DNA from: Erythrobacter sp. KY5 | Lineage (GTDB): Bacteria; Pseudomonadota; Alphaproteobacteria; Sphingomonadales; Sphingomonadaceae | Assembly: GCF_003264115.1 (NCBI RefSeq) | Contig: NZ_CP021912.1 | Coordinates: forward strand, 186,001 to 250,000 | Reading direction: 5' to 3' | DNA: 64,000 nucleotides | In this document: one piece after another, positions 41,756 through 51,377 of the stretch | How the letters are laid out: every line of letters starts with the position of its first letter | Position numbering within the stretch: position 1 is the first letter of the stretch | Position numbers and translations under genes: made by a program | The notes under the pieces: generated by a model | Database searches by the model: none | Seen by the model: only the letters and a program-made list of their open reading frames with translations | What the model was told of the DNA's origin: nothing

Positions 41756-41813
41756 GGATATTCATCCCGTTACCGACCTGACGCAGCGGGTAATTGCATA
41801 CGCCCTTGGCCAT
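41748..41813 (-). CDS. Possible 21-codon upstream ORF of the DUF4167 gene
   Basis: An ATG at 41813 opens 21 codons (MAKGVCNYPLRQVGNGMNIL then E), whose TAA overlaps the TTG start of the DUF4167 gene as CTTGAATAA. AGAGG sits 4 nt upstream of the ATG. The overlap could couple translation onto the weak TTG. No family is recognised, and it may be chance. The rest of the 247-bp prmC-DUF4167 gap shows no other gene. Confidence 0.3.
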   Translation of the reverse strand: MAKGVCNYPLRQVGNGMNILE

Positions 41814-42002
41814 TAGACCTCTCGTCTGTGCGCCCGACAGAGCGCAGCGCCCCGCGCTGCCTGTGGCCGAGGGCGAGCCCTGACGGCCGTGTGACATCGA
41901 ATTTGGAGCTTGGCCTGCCCGATTTGCGCCCTTCGCAGATCGGAGACCTGATTCGGAGGTAGCGAGCCGAACCCGGTTTGCCAAGCCCCTGTGGCGTTTT
42001 CG

Positions 42003-42827
42003 TCACCAAAGGACCACGCAGCGTGGCCTATTTGCAAGATCATGTCGCATTTGGACCGCGAAACCGTGACCCTGAGCCATTTCGTTCACCGCATCACCTT
42101 GCGCGGCGCCGATCTCCAGCAGCGCGACGCCTTTGGGCGATAAGAGCTTGCGCAGTTGCGGGATGATGACGCGATAGTCGTCAAGCCCCTCCGGTCCGGC
42201 AAACAGGGCCGAGGCCGGCTCGTAATCACGCACATCAGGATCAAGCGGTGCATCCTCCTCGACATAGGGAGGGTTGCACAAGATGAGGTCGAAGGTGCCA
42301 AGACTGTCGTCCCAGCCATCCTCGCGCCAATCGCGAAGCAGGAACCGCGCCTGTGCTCCGATGAGGCCAAGCGCCTGAGCATTGTCCCTCGCCACTTTCA
42401 ACGCCGCATCAGACGCATCGATACCGATGCCGGTTGCATCCTCAAGCTCCATCAGCACGGTGATAAGCAGCGCACCCGATCCCGTTCCCAGATCAAGCAC
42501 GCGCCCGGCGTGCGGGGCGGTCTCAAGCGCCGCGTCGATCAAGGTCTCGCTATCGCCGCGCGGGATCAGGACTTGCGCGGAGACCGCGAAGTCGCGTCCG
42601 TAGAACTCCTGAGTGCCGGTGATGTGAGCCACCGGCTCGCGCGCGGCGCGGCGCTCGACAAGGGCGGCAAAGTCTTCTGGCCGGGGGTCTGCCATGTGGC
42701 GCAGCAGCATATCCGACCGGTTCACCCCCAATGCGTGAGCCATCAGCAACTCGGCATCGAGCCTGGCGGTGTCGCTCGTGCTCGCCAAGCGCTGGGCGGC
42801 CTCGCGCAGGGCCTGTGAAACGGTCAC
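42003..42827 (-). CDS. prmC: Peptide chain release factor N5-glutamine methyltransferase
   Basis: A 274-aa SAM-dependent methyltransferase that methylates the Gln of the GGQ motif in release factors. It contains [20 protein letters not shown], the SAM site [13 protein letters not shown] (110-122) and the catalytic NPPY (185-188) in [11 protein letters not shown]. The GTG start at 42827 overlaps the TGA stop of prfA (GTGA), so enzyme and substrate are translationally coupled. Full length and intact. Confidence 0.96.
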   Translation of the reverse strand: MTVSQALREAAQRLASTSDTARLDAELLMAHALGVNRSDMLLRHMADPRPEDFAALVERRAAREPVAHITGTQEFYGRDFAVSAQVLIPRGDSETLIDAALETAPHAGRVLDLGTGSGALLITVLMELEDATGIGIDASDAALKVARDNAQALGLIGAQARFLLRDWREDGWDDSLGTFDLILCNPPYVEEDAPLDPDVRDYEPASALFAGPEGLDDYRVIIPQLRKLLSPKGVALLEIGAAQGDAVNEMAQGHGFAVQMRHDLANRPRCVVLW

Positions 42828-43891
42828 TGCGCCAGCGCCGCCAGCCGTTTGCCCTCGTCCTCTGCGATCAGCGCTTCCACCAACTCATCAAGCCCCGTCC
42901 CGGCGAGCACCTCTTCCAGCTTGTGAAGCGTGAGGCCGATCCGGTGGTCGGTCACGCGGCCCTGCGGGAAGTTGTAGGTGCGGATGCGTTCTGAGCGGTC
43001 GCCGCTTCCCACCATGGCCTTGCGCGCTTCGGCCTCTGCTCCTTGCGCTTCGTCGCGGGTCTTCTCGTAGAGGCGCGCGCGCAACACCTGCATCGCCTTC
43101 TCGCGGTTCTTGTGCTGGCTGCGCCCGTCCTGGCAGGTGACGACCAGCCCGGTTGGCTCATGCGTGATGCGGATTGCGCTGTCGGTGGTGTTGACGTGCT
43201 GACCGCCTGCGCCGGATGCACGATAGGTGTCGATCTTGAGATCGCCCGGATCGATCTGCACATCGACCTCATCGGGTTCGGGCAGCACAGCGACGGTGGC
43301 TGCCGAGGTGTGAATGCGCCCGCCGCTTTCGGTAACGGGCACACGCTGCACGCGATGGACGCCGCTTTCGAACTTGAGTTTCGCGAAGACGCCGCTGCCG
43401 CTGACATTCGCGACGATCTCCTTGAAGCCGCCCACTTCGGACGCGCTCATGCTGACCGGTTCGACCCGCCAGCCCTGCTCGGCGGCGTATTTCTCGTACA
43501 TGCGGAACAGGTCGCCCGCGAAGAGCGCCGCTTCGTCACCGCCAGTGCCGGCGCGGATTTCCAGCATGGCGGGCTTCGCATCGGCCCGGTCACGCGGCAA
43601 CAGCGCGATGGCGAGCGCGCGCTCCTTCTCGGGCAGCGCCTCGCGGATCGCGCCAAGCTCTTCCTCTGCCATCGCTTTCATCTCGGGATCGGCGAGCATC
43701 TCTTCGAGCCCCTCGATCTCTTCGCGCATCGCCTTCACCTCGCCCGCGATCTTCGCCACCGGCTCAAGCTCGGCATAGTCGCGGCTCGCCTGCACGAAGG
43801 CATCGCCTTCCAGTGTACCCGACGCCATACGCGCTTCGAGTTCAGCGAAGCGGTTGGCGATCTGGTCAAGGCGTTCGGGTGGGATTTGCAA
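42824..43891 (-). CDS. prfA: Peptide chain release factor 1
   Basis: A 355-aa factor that ends translation at UAA and UAG. The codon-recognition PxT motif is PVT (185-187) in [14 protein letters not shown], and the hydrolysis motif GGQ lies at 229-231 in [15 protein letters not shown]. The start is a TTG at 43891; no in-frame ATG occurs before residue 22, and the TTG gives the expected N-terminal helix ([16 protein letters not shown]). prmC follows, overlapping by 4 bp. Confidence 0.96.
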   Translation of the reverse strand: MQIPPERLDQIANRFAELEARMASGTLEGDAFVQASRDYAELEPVAKIAGEVKAMREEIEGLEEMLADPEMKAMAEEELGAIREALPEKERALAIALLPRDRADAKPAMLEIRAGTGGDEAALFAGDLFRMYEKYAAEQGWRVEPVSMSASEVGGFKEIVANVSGSGVFAKLKFESGVHRVQRVPVTESGGRIHTSAATVAVLPEPDEVDVQIDPGDLKIDTYRASGAGGQHVNTTDSAIRITHEPTGLVVTCQDGRSQHKNREKAMQVLRARLYEKTRDEAQGAEAEARKAMVGSGDRSERIRTYNFPQGRVTDHRIGLTLHKLEEVLAGTGLDELVEALIAEDEGKRLAALAQ

Positions 43892-44061
43892 GGTTAGAGC
43901 TCATTAGTCTGAACGATGGACCGCATGTTACACGGTCCTGGGGGAGAAAAGTGCTGCGGCTTGCGTGCCATATGCGGTCGCTTAGGATAAAGGCACTCGA
44001 GGTGGTCATGGGGGCTAAATAGCGTCGTTCGTGGTAAGTAGGAAAGTCAAGCCTCACCTCT

Positions 44062-44149
44062 CGTCATCCCGGCCCCCGAGCCGGGATCCCACTTCTTTCG
44101 AGCGCTTGGCCAGAAGTCAGCTGGACCCCGGATCAAGTCCGGGGTGACG
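44062..44149. repeat. Alphaproteobacterial extragenic palindromic repeat
   Basis: A compound inverted repeat in the hisS-prfA gap: terminal arms CGTCATCCCGG (44062-44072) and CCGGGGTGACG (44139-44149), inner stems CCCGG-CCCCCGAG-CCGGG and ACTTCT/AGAAGT, and ACCCCGGA-TCAAG-TCCGGGGT at the right. Such CGTCATCCCGG...CCGGGGTGACG units are common dispersed repeats between genes in many alphaproteobacteria. The remaining gap, 43892-44061, holds nothing I recognise. Confidence 0.75.
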
Positions 44150-44154
44150 GGCAA

Positions 44155-45444
44155 TTATCCCTCCCTCAATTCCTGTTTGACGAATTTAGGGAGGACACGC
44201 GACTTGACTGCATCGTAGATTTCACTGCTTCGAGTTGTTTGATCAAAATACTTCAGTGTAGCTTCCAACTGCTCTCCTCTCGAACCCAACACCAAGATTG
44301 TCCGAGGCTCCATCTTTCGGGCCTTATCGAACCGTTTCTTCAGTGAACCGGTAGAGACTATCTCTGAGAAAAGGTCGTTCCTTCGTAGTTCCGCCAGAAT
44401 GCCGTCTGAAATTTCGTTCCAGCGCTCATCCTCGACCACCATAATTACATCCGCAGGCTCTTCGGCCTTTTCCCCCACCAACATCGCCAGCCGCTCGATC
44501 CCGGCGGCCCAGCCCACGGCAGGCGTTGCAGGGCCGCCGAGCGATTCCATCAGCCCGTCATAACGCCCGCCACCCAGCACCGTGCTCTGCGCGCCGAGTG
44601 CGGTCGCCGCTGCCGAACCCTCGTCCGGGATGAACTCGAACGCGGTGTGGCGATAATAGTCGAGCCCGCGCACGAGGCTTGTCGCACGCGTCCACTTTAC
44701 ACCCGCCGCATCCAGCCCGCTCGTGACCGCATCGAAGAACGCCAGCGCATCGTCCGACAGGAAAGCGTCGATCTTGGGAGCATCGGCCACAAAGGCCCGG
44801 TCGCGCGGGTCCTTGCTGTCGAGAATACGCAGCGGGTTTTTCTCAAGCCGCTCCTGCGAATCTTCGGAAAGCTCGCCCTTCACTGCGCCGAAATACTCGA
44901 TCAGCCCGGCCCGCCACGCATCGCGGCTTTCCGCATCGCCCAGCGTGTTGAGGTGCAATGCCACGCCCTCAATGCCCAGTTCCTTCAGCAGCTGATCCGC
45001 CATTGCGAGCAGCTCGACATCCGCCTGCGGCTCGGCGGCGCCGATGATCTCGGCATCAATCTGGTGGAACTGGCGATAGCGGCCCTTCTGCGGGCGCTCA
45101 TAGCGGAACAGCGGTCCGTGGGTTGCAACCTTTAAGGGCGCGTGCTGCTGCCAGCCGTTTGTGAGAAAGGCGCGCGAGATGCCCGCGGTGAACTCAGGCC
45201 GCAGCGTCAGCGAATCGCCGCCGCGATCCTCGAAGGAATACATCTCTTTCGAGACAACATCGGTCGTCTCGCCGATGGCGCGGCTGAAAACCTCTGTTTT
45301 CTCGAAAACCGGCATTTCAACCCGGCGAAAGCGATACAGCTTGCGCACGCGTTCGAATGTCTCGACCACGAAAGCGAAGGCCTCCGCGTCCGCACCGAAA
45401 ATGTCCTGTGTGCCGCGAATGGCTTTAGGGGTATTCTTGCTCAT
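44155..45444 (-). CDS. hisS: Histidyl-tRNA synthetase
   Basis: A 429-aa class II synthetase that charges tRNA-His. Motif 1 ([19 protein letters not shown]), motif 2 ([20 protein letters not shown]), the His-specific [15 protein letters not shown] and motif 3 ([13 protein letters not shown]) are intact. The ATG at 45444 is chosen over an in-frame start 12 codons upstream because [15 protein letters not shown] is the expected N-terminus. The last ~100 codons (44158-44455), coding the anticodon-binding domain, are clearly AT-richer than the rest, suggesting a recombined segment. Divergent from ppa. Confidence 0.96.
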   Translation of the reverse strand: MSKNTPKAIRGTQDIFGADAEAFAFVVETFERVRKLYRFRRVEMPVFEKTEVFSRAIGETTDVVSKEMYSFEDRGGDSLTLRPEFTAGISRAFLTNGWQQHAPLKVATHGPLFRYERPQKGRYRQFHQIDAEIIGAAEPQADVELLAMADQLLKELGIEGVALHLNTLGDAESRDAWRAGLIEYFGAVKGELSEDSQERLEKNPLRILDSKDPRDRAFVADAPKIDAFLSDDALAFFDAVTSGLDAAGVKWTRATSLVRGLDYYRHTAFEFIPDEGSAAATALGAQSTVLGGGRYDGLMESLGGPATPAVGWAAGIERLAMLVGEKAEEPADVIMVVEDERWNEISDGILAELRRNDLFSEIVSTGSLKKRFDKARKMEPRTILVLGSRGEQLEATLKYFDQTTRSSEIYDAVKSRVLPKFVKQELREG

Positions 45445-45542
45445 GAGCGCGCAACTAGGCGAAGGTCGAACTTGCCGCAATATCGCAACGGCGCTAACGG
45501 CGCGGGCTATCAGTTCCTCTCCTACGCAAAATCGAGAAAATC

Positions 45543-46070
45543 ATGCGCATCGACAACATCCCGACAGGCGACAATCCCCCCGAAAGCCTCAATGTCATCA
45601 TCGAAGTGCCCACCGGCGGCGAACCGGTGAAGTATGAATTCGACAAGGCCTCGGGCGCGCTGTTCGTTGACCGCATTTTGCACACCCCGATGCGCTACCC
45701 CGCCAATTATGGCTTCGTGCCGCACACGCTTTCGCCCGATGGCGACCCGCTCGATGCGCTGGTCATCGCGCGCTCGCCCTTTATTCCGGGATGCGTGGTG
45801 AAGGCCCGCCCGATTGGCGTGCTGAACCTCGAAGACGAGCATGGCGGGGATGAAAAGCTGGTCTGCGTGCCGGTCGACACGACCTTCCCCTACTATTCGG
45901 ATGTCGGCGAAACGAAGGACCTGCCCTCGATCATCATGCAGCAGATCGAGCACTTCTTCACCCACTACAAGGATCTGGAAGCCGAGAAGTGGGTGCGCGT
46001 CGGCAAATGGGGCGACCGCGCCGAAGCACGCCAGATCGTGATCGAAGCGATCGAACGCGCGAAGAAATAA
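45543..46070 (+). CDS. ppa: Inorganic pyrophosphatase (family I)
   Basis: A 175-aa soluble pyrophosphatase that hydrolyses PPi and so drives biosynthesis. It contains VPTGGEPVKYEFDKASGALF, the PANYGFVPHTLSPDGDPLDA active-site region with the DGDPLD aspartates, and EHFFTHYKDLEAEKWVRVGK. Length is standard. Divergent from hisS across 98 bp; the 3' end is 13 bp from the convergent MscS-BON gene. Confidence 0.97.
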   Translation: MRIDNIPTGDNPPESLNVIIEVPTGGEPVKYEFDKASGALFVDRILHTPMRYPANYGFVPHTLSPDGDPLDALVIARSPFIPGCVVKARPIGVLNLEDEHGGDEKLVCVPVDTTFPYYSDVGETKDLPSIIMQQIEHFFTHYKDLEAEKWVRVGKWGDRAEARQIVIEAIERAKK

Positions 46071-46083
46071 GCTTCAAGCCTGT

Positions 46084-47460
46084 TCACTCCACAGGGCGCG
46101 ATGTGTCGAGCAGGTCTTTTGCCTGCTCGTCGTCGCTGCGGCGTTCTGCCTCGACCAGCTCGCTGATTTCGCTTTCGGGCCGGACGTCCTCTTGCGTGTC
46201 CGCCTTGGCTCGCGGCTTGTCGGCAGGCTTGGCCTCTGTGACGCTGGCCGAGCGACCGATAGGCAGCGGGTCCGTGCGCCCGTCGAAGCGCAGGCGGTAA
46301 ATCGGTTCGGGCAAGGCAAAACCGGCGTCCTCAAGCGCGTCCTTCACTGCGGCGATGGCGAGGCTGCGCGATTTGAACCAGTCGGCCTCGCGCTGATCGA
46401 TCCAGCCCAGGAACAGGATCGCAATGTTCGAATCGCCGACATTGCTGATCCGGGCGGCAGGCGCGGGGTCGCTCAGCACGAAGCCGAGCGAGCGCAGCAC
46501 CTCGCCTCCCAGCTTCATCGCGGCGCGCGGATCGTCATCGGCATCGATCCCGAGCTCGAAATCGAAGCGGCGCTGAGGGTTGCGGGTGTAGTTGAGGATG
46601 ACCGCCTTGAAGACCTGCGCATTGGGGATGCGCAGGTGGTTGCCCTCAAGCGTCATCAGCACAGTGGCGCGGCTGGTGAGGCGGATGACGCGGCCTTCGA
46701 GGTCGTCGATCAGGACGTGGTCGTTGGGCCGAAAGGGCTGGCGCAGGCTGAGCATGAGGCTCGCGACGTAATTCTCGATCGTGTCGCGCATCGCAAAGCC
46801 GAGTGCGATGCCGACCACACCTGCCCCGCCCAGCACCGCTCCCAGAAGCGCGCCCGCACCCAGCATGTCGAGCGCTATGACAACCCCGCCAACCGCGAAG
46901 ACGAACCGGATTGCGCTGCGGATAAGCTCGCCGAGAAAGGCGTTGGGCGCGATCCTGTCCCAGATGAAACCCAGGCCGGCGATCAAATAGCCGAGCGTCC
47001 CGATCGCAAGCGCCACCGCCAGCGCCACCAGGAACAATGGCAGTCCTGCGAAAGCTCCCTCGATCAGTTCGGACGCTTTGCCAAGGATCGAGAGATTCTG
47101 TTCGACCGACAAATCGCGCTCGATACCGTTCTCGACCGTCACCACGCCTGATACGCGTCCAGCGATCGCTTCCGCGCGCGCGATGGTGTCCGCGTCTGGC
47201 AGCGTACCCGAAAGCGAAACGACGCCTTCGCTGACTTCGACCTCGACCGTCTCGAATGCGGGGAGTTCGCCGAAAATCCCCTCGATCCGCTCGGCGATGC
47301 GCTCATCATCGCCCTCTTCGGGCGCCTGTTCGATAAGCGGGGTCGGCGCCGCGGCCTCGGCCGGTTCGGTCCCTCCCGCATCGCCCGAAGGCAAGAGCGC
47401 ATAGGCCGGAGAGGCGAGCGCGATCAGCGCCACCGCCATCAAAATGCGGATGAAATTCAC
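46084..47460 (-). CDS. MscS-family channel with N-terminal BON domain
   Basis: A 458-aa protein with a signal sequence (MAVALIALASPAYA), a BON-type periplasmic domain (residues ~50-125; VEVEVSEGVVSLSGTLPDAD and VSGVVTVENGIERDL), membrane helices, and the MscS pore region LGGAGVVGIALGFAMRDTIE followed by SLRQPFRPNDHVLIDDLEGR and EGNHLRIPNAQVFKAVILNY. BON domains bind phospholipid, so this channel may sense envelope state. The GTG at 47460 is preferred for its AAGGAGA site 9 nt upstream. The C-terminus is a long charged tail. Third MscS-family gene in the window. Confidence 0.88.
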   Translation of the reverse strand: MNFIRILMAVALIALASPAYALLPSGDAGGTEPAEAAAPTPLIEQAPEEGDDERIAERIEGIFGELPAFETVEVEVSEGVVSLSGTLPDADTIARAEAIAGRVSGVVTVENGIERDLSVEQNLSILGKASELIEGAFAGLPLFLVALAVALAIGTLGYLIAGLGFIWDRIAPNAFLGELIRSAIRFVFAVGGVVIALDMLGAGALLGAVLGGAGVVGIALGFAMRDTIENYVASLMLSLRQPFRPNDHVLIDDLEGRVIRLTSRATVLMTLEGNHLRIPNAQVFKAVILNYTRNPQRRFDFELGIDADDDPRAAMKLGGEVLRSLGFVLSDPAPAARISNVGDSNIAILFLGWIDQREADWFKSRSLAIAAVKDALEDAGFALPEPIYRLRFDGRTDPLPIGRSASVTEAKPADKPRAKADTQEDVRPESEISELVEAERRSDDEQAKDLLDTSRPVE

Positions 47461-47537
47461 AGAGCTCGTCTCCTTGCAGTCCAAGGAGAAACCGACCGAA
47501 GGGCAACCCTGTTCCCGCGAAGGTGCGGGAAGATGGC

Positions 47538-47909
47538 TCACATGAGCGTGAAGATCGCCTTGAACAAAGCTGTCAGCGCAACGGGGAGAAGGATTGCAAG
47601 CGCCCAAAGGCCGATCACGTCGCGCCTGAACGCGGCGGCGTAGCTTTCGTCGGCTGCCTGCTCATCGCTGAGATCGGTCCAGCGGCGTTCAAACCAGCGG
47701 CATGCCGGAATGATGGCAGCGACCAGAATGACGAGGGCGAGATAGGGCACGATCGAGGGGAGCCCGTCGCTCATCGCCTTGACCGTCATGAAGATCTGGA
47801 GACCGGTATACACCAGCAAAGCCCAGGCGACGTGGTCGCTCATGGATTTGCGCCAATCGCGTAGTCGCTGATCCGCGCGTGCTTCGGCTCCGTGTAGAAT
47901 ATCGTTCAT
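47538..47909 (-). CDS. Small membrane protein, unknown function
   Basis: A 123-aa protein with three predicted membrane helices (about residues 25-45, 53-72 and 100-122), a polar N-terminus (NDILHGAEARADQRLRDWRK) and a WFERRW linker. No family is recognised. The ATG at 47909 has GGGAG 8 nt upstream; a longer frame exists but has no better start. It lies 77 bp upstream of the MscS-BON gene on the same strand and is probably transcribed with it. It is divergent from lptB. Confidence 0.6.
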   Translation of the reverse strand: MNDILHGAEARADQRLRDWRKSMSDHVAWALLVYTGLQIFMTVKAMSDGLPSIVPYLALVILVAAIIPACRWFERRWTDLSDEQAADESYAAAFRRDVIGLWALAILLPVALTALFKAIFTLM

Positions 47910-48103
47910 AGGTCCGCTCCCCAACGGTGTGTTTATGCGCGGAGTATTCCAAAGAGTCGCGCAAGGATCAAGCTTTGTAACCATACTGCAACGTCGCAGG
48001 GCGGCGTTTGCGTGCCGTTGAAAGCAAAAATCTTGCCAAAACGGGCGCAAAAGCGCCGCCTCTCCCTTTTCTCGCGGCGCGAGGGTGCTATCACCCCAAC
48101 CAT

Positions 48104-48904
48104 ATGAGCATATCTCCCACTTTCGACGAGGCCGCGCAGGCCGCTGGAACTGATAAGGTAGACGCCAGTGCCCCGCTTCCCAATGGCGGGCTGGAAGTCA
48201 TTTCGATCGCCAAAAGCTATGACAAGCGCGCCGTTCTGACCGACATTTCGCTGACCGTCGGAAAAGGAGAGGTGCTTGGCCTCCTTGGCCCCAATGGTGC
48301 GGGCAAGACGACCTGTTTCTATTCGATCATGGGTCTGGTGAAGCCCGATTCGGGCCGGATCCTGATGGACGGCGAGGATGTAACCAACCTGCCGATGTAC
48401 AGGCGTGCGATCCTCGGGCTCGGCTATCTGCCGCAGGAAACCAGCATCTTTCGCGGCATGACGGTTGAGCAGAATATCAATTGCGTGCTCGAAATGGTCG
48501 AACCCGATGCGTCGACCCGCAGGGATGAGCTTGAGCGACTGCTCAGCGAATTTGGCCTCACGCGGCTGCGCGAGAGTCCCGCAATGGCGCTGTCCGGCGG
48601 TGAGCGGCGTCGCTGCGAGATTGCCCGCGCGCTGGCGGCCAAGCCCTCGATCATGCTGCTCGATGAACCTTTTGCCGGGATCGACCCGCTTTCGATCAGC
48701 GACATCCGCGATCTTGTGAAAGACCTCAAGAGCCGCGGCATCGGCGTGCTGATCACCGACCACAATGTGCGCGAGACGCTCGATATCGTCGACCGAGCCT
48801 GCATCATCTATGGCGGACAGGTCCTGTTCGCAGGCACTCCGCAAGAACTCGTAGCGGACGAAAACGTGAAGCGCCTTTACCTCGGCGAGAACTTCACGCT
48901 TTAG
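48104..48904 (+). CDS. lptB: LPS export ABC transporter ATP-binding protein
   Basis: A 266-aa ATPase that powers LptFG extraction of lipopolysaccharide from the inner membrane. Walker A GPNGAGKTT (62-70), LPQETSIFRGMTVEQNI (Q-loop region), signature LSGGERRR, Walker B IMLLDEPFAGID and switch ITDHNVRE are all present. The ATG at 48104 is taken; it yields a ~25-residue N-terminal extension over E. coli LptB. lptA and lptC are not directly upstream. rpoN follows after 2 bp, a typical order. Confidence 0.96.
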   Translation: MSISPTFDEAAQAAGTDKVDASAPLPNGGLEVISIAKSYDKRAVLTDISLTVGKGEVLGLLGPNGAGKTTCFYSIMGLVKPDSGRILMDGEDVTNLPMYRRAILGLGYLPQETSIFRGMTVEQNINCVLEMVEPDASTRRDELERLLSEFGLTRLRESPAMALSGGERRRCEIARALAAKPSIMLLDEPFAGIDPLSISDIRDLVKDLKSRGIGVLITDHNVRETLDIVDRACIIYGGQVLFAGTPQELVADENVKRLYLGENFTL

Positions 48905-48906
48905 GG

Positions 48907-50409
48907 ATGCGTTCGATGGCCCTGGGTCCGCGCCTCGATCTTCGACAGTCACAACAGCTGGTCATGACGCCGCAGCTGCAGCAGGCGATCAAGCTGCTGG
49001 CGGCCTCGAACCTCGAAATCGAGAGCTTCATCGGCGAGGCGCTCGAAAGCAATCCGCTGCTCGAAGCCGGCGCGACATCGCGCGAGGATACCGGAGCCTC
49101 AAGCGATGCTGACGACATCCCGAGAGAGGAATTCACTTCCGATCAGCTGATGGCGCAGGGCCAAGGCGAAAGCGAAGCCCCACTCGACATCGATGTAAGC
49201 GCCATCGACCGGGACCGCGACACGGGCGACGGCGCGCGCATGTCGGATGCCGAATGGGGAGCGAGCGGCGGCTCCGGCATGGGTGCAGACGACCTTCCCG
49301 GAATTGAGGCCAGCAAAGCCGCCAAATTGTCGCTCACCGAACACCTATATGCGCAGATCGGAGCGCTCGCCTGCAACGATCAGGAGGCATTCGTCGCCCG
49401 GCACATTGCGGGCTTGCTCGATGATGCAGGGTACCTTCCGGTCAGCCTGCGCGAAATCGCGCAGGACCTCAGTGTGGACATGGACTGCGCGGAAGACGCG
49501 CTTGAAGTGATCCAGATGTGCGATCCCACAGGCGTGGGTGCGCGCGACCTTGCGGAATGCCTTCGCCTTCAGGCCAAGGAGGCAGACCGGCTCGATCCGT
49601 GCATGGAAGCGCTGCTCGATAATCTCGACCTTGTCGCCAAGGGCGAAGTCGCCCGGCTCAAGCGGCTTTGCCAGGTCGATGATGAAGATTTCTCCGATAT
49701 GCTGCGTGAACTGCGCGAATATGATCCCAAGCCGGGCCTCGCCTTTGCGCCGGCAAGCGATGAAGCCGTCGTGCCCGACGTGCTGGTCACCCGCGCCGAA
49801 GGGGGCGGTTGGGACATCAAGCTCAACGAGGCGACGCTGCCGCGACTGGTGGTCAATCGCAGCTATTACGTCGAGATTGAAAGCGGGTCGCCCGGGGCCG
49901 AAACGCAAAGCTGGCTCAAGGAAAAGCTTGCCGATGCGCACTGGCTCATCCGCGCACTCGACCAGAGGCAGAAGACGATCCTGAAAACCGCAGCGCAGAT
50001 CGTGAAGCAGCAGGAAGGCTTTTTCCTGCACGGCGTGTCCGAACTGCGCCCGCTGACCTTGCGCGAGGTCGCCGAGGAAATCGATATGCACGAAAGCACC
50101 GTCAGCCGCGTGACGAGCAACAAGTACCTGCATTGCGAGCGCGGCAGCTTCGAACTCAAATACTTCTTCTCCAGCGGGGTGGCGAGCGCGGACGGCGAAG
50201 GTGCGAGCGCCGAGGCGATCAAGGCGCGCATCAAGGCGCTGACCGATGCAGAGGACCCAAAGAAAGTGCTGTCCGATCAGAAGCTCGCAGACATGCTGAA
50301 CGAAGAAGGCTTCGAGCTCGCCCGGCGCACGGTCGCCAAATATCGCGAGGCGATCGGTATCGGTTCGAGCGCGCAAAGACGCCGCGCAAAGAAGCTTGCC
50401 GGCATCTAG
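48907..50409 (+). CDS. rpoN: RNA polymerase sigma-54 factor
   Basis: A 500-aa sigma-54 that directs polymerase to -24/-12 promoters needing an activator ATPase. The Gln-rich region I (LDLRQSQQLVMTPQLQQAIK), an acidic region II, the core-binding region, the HTH (LTLREVAEEIDMHESTVSRV) and the RpoN box (ARRTVAKYREA, near residue 484) are intact. The ATG at 48907 lies 2 bp after the lptB stop. No sigma-54 activator gene is seen nearby. Confidence 0.96.
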   Translation: MRSMALGPRLDLRQSQQLVMTPQLQQAIKLLAASNLEIESFIGEALESNPLLEAGATSREDTGASSDADDIPREEFTSDQLMAQGQGESEAPLDIDVSAIDRDRDTGDGARMSDAEWGASGGSGMGADDLPGIEASKAAKLSLTEHLYAQIGALACNDQEAFVARHIAGLLDDAGYLPVSLREIAQDLSVDMDCAEDALEVIQMCDPTGVGARDLAECLRLQAKEADRLDPCMEALLDNLDLVAKGEVARLKRLCQVDDEDFSDMLRELREYDPKPGLAFAPASDEAVVPDVLVTRAEGGGWDIKLNEATLPRLVVNRSYYVEIESGSPGAETQSWLKEKLADAHWLIRALDQRQKTILKTAAQIVKQQEGFFLHGVSELRPLTLREVAEEIDMHESTVSRVTSNKYLHCERGSFELKYFFSSGVASADGEGASAEAIKARIKALTDAEDPKKVLSDQKLADMLNEEGFELARRTVAKYREAIGIGSSAQRRRAKKLAGI

Positions 50410-50472
50410 ATATTGCTCCGATCCGGGCCGGTTTGCCCTTAATCCTCGCGCCTAAGCCCCTGTTACCAAAAA

Positions 50473-50541
50473 GACTCAGCAAGTTTTCGGTAACCCATTT
50501 ACGACGCGTTAACCTTTTCCGTTCAGATGTTGTGTGGTTAA
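50473..50541 (+). promoter_or_regulatory. ctrA promoter region with GANTC site
   Basis: A GACTC site (50473-50477), a target of the cell-cycle methyltransferase CcrM, lies 140 bp upstream of ctrA, followed by GTTAAC (50508-50513) and TTAA (50538-50541), which are CtrA half-site-like words. In Caulobacter the ctrA promoter is controlled by GANTC methylation and CtrA itself. A canonical full CtrA box (TTAA-N7-TTAA) was not found, so autoregulation is inferred only. Confidence 0.4.
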
Positions 50542-50617
50542 TAGAGGGCAACACCTCTTAGCGAGGCGTTACCGCGCGACACGATGTCCGCCATTAGGGG
50601 CAATTAGGGGACGTATA

Positions 50618-51313
50618 ATGCGAGTGCTGCTGATCGAAGACGAGCCGACAACCGCAAAGGCTATCGAGCTCATGCTGACGACCGAAGGCTTCAATGTCTA
50701 TTCGACCGACCTGGGCGAAGAGGGCCTCGATCTGGGCAAGCTGTATGACTACGACATCATCCTGCTCGACCTGAACCTGCCGGACATGCACGGTTACGAC
50801 GTGCTCAAGAAGCTGCGTGTCGCCAAGGTGCAGACGCCGGTTCTGATTCTCTCGGGCATTGCCGAAATGGATAGCAAGATCCGCTCGTTCGGCTTCGGTG
50901 CCGACGATTACGTGACCAAGCCCTTCCACCGCGAAGAGCTGGTCGCGCGCATTCACGCCGTTGTCCGTCGTTCGAAGGGCCACAGCCAGTCGGTCATTCG
51001 CACCGGCAAGCTCGCCGTGAACCTCGATGCGAAAACGGTCGAAGTCGACAGCGCCCGCGTCCACCTCACCGGCAAGGAGTATGCGATGCTTGAGCTGCTC
51101 AGCTTGCGCAAGGGCACGACGCTGACCAAGGAAATGTTCCTAAACCACCTTTATGGCGGCATGGACGAACCCGAACTCAAGATCATCGACGTCTTCATCT
51201 GCAAGCTGCGCAAGAAACTCAGCCACGCATGCGGCGGTGAAAATTACATCGAAACCGTCTGGGGCCGCGGTTATGTGCTGCGTGATCCGCAGGACGAGGC
51301 CGAAGCCGCTTAA
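50618..51313 (+). CDS. ctrA: Cell-cycle response regulator CtrA
   Basis: A 231-aa OmpR-type regulator. The receiver domain has the acidic pocket (LLIEDEP) and phospho-acceptor Asp51 in [14 protein letters not shown], with Lys in [12 protein letters not shown]. The DNA-binding domain (residues ~125-225) contains [20 protein letters not shown] and [20 protein letters not shown], a near-perfect CtrA signature. In alphaproteobacteria CtrA controls the cell cycle or motility and related traits. The ATG at 50618 follows a GGGG-rich site. A terminator lies at 51336-51366. Confidence 0.96.
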   Translation: MRVLLIEDEPTTAKAIELMLTTEGFNVYSTDLGEEGLDLGKLYDYDIILLDLNLPDMHGYDVLKKLRVAKVQTPVLILSGIAEMDSKIRSFGFGADDYVTKPFHREELVARIHAVVRRSKGHSQSVIRTGKLAVNLDAKTVEVDSARVHLTGKEYAMLELLSLRKGTTLTKEMFLNHLYGGMDEPELKIIDVFICKLRKKLSHACGGENYIETVWGRGYVLRDPQDEAEAA

Positions 51314-51335
51314 TCTTCTGGTACACCGTAAACGA

Positions 51336-51366
51336 AACGCCCGGGGCTTCGTGCCTCGGGCGTTTT
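51336..51366 (+). terminator. Rho-independent terminator after ctrA
   Basis: AACGCCCGGGGC (51336-51347) and GCCTCGGGCGTT (51353-51364), 12 bp with one mismatch, followed by TTTTG. The A-run before the stem is short, so it mainly serves ctrA. Confidence 0.85.
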
Positions 51367-51377
51367 GTTTTGTGCGA

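Noticed and set aside
50430..50617. Canonical CtrA box (TTAA-N7-TTAA) in the ctrA promoter
   Set aside because: Only single half-sites were found; spacing between them does not fit.
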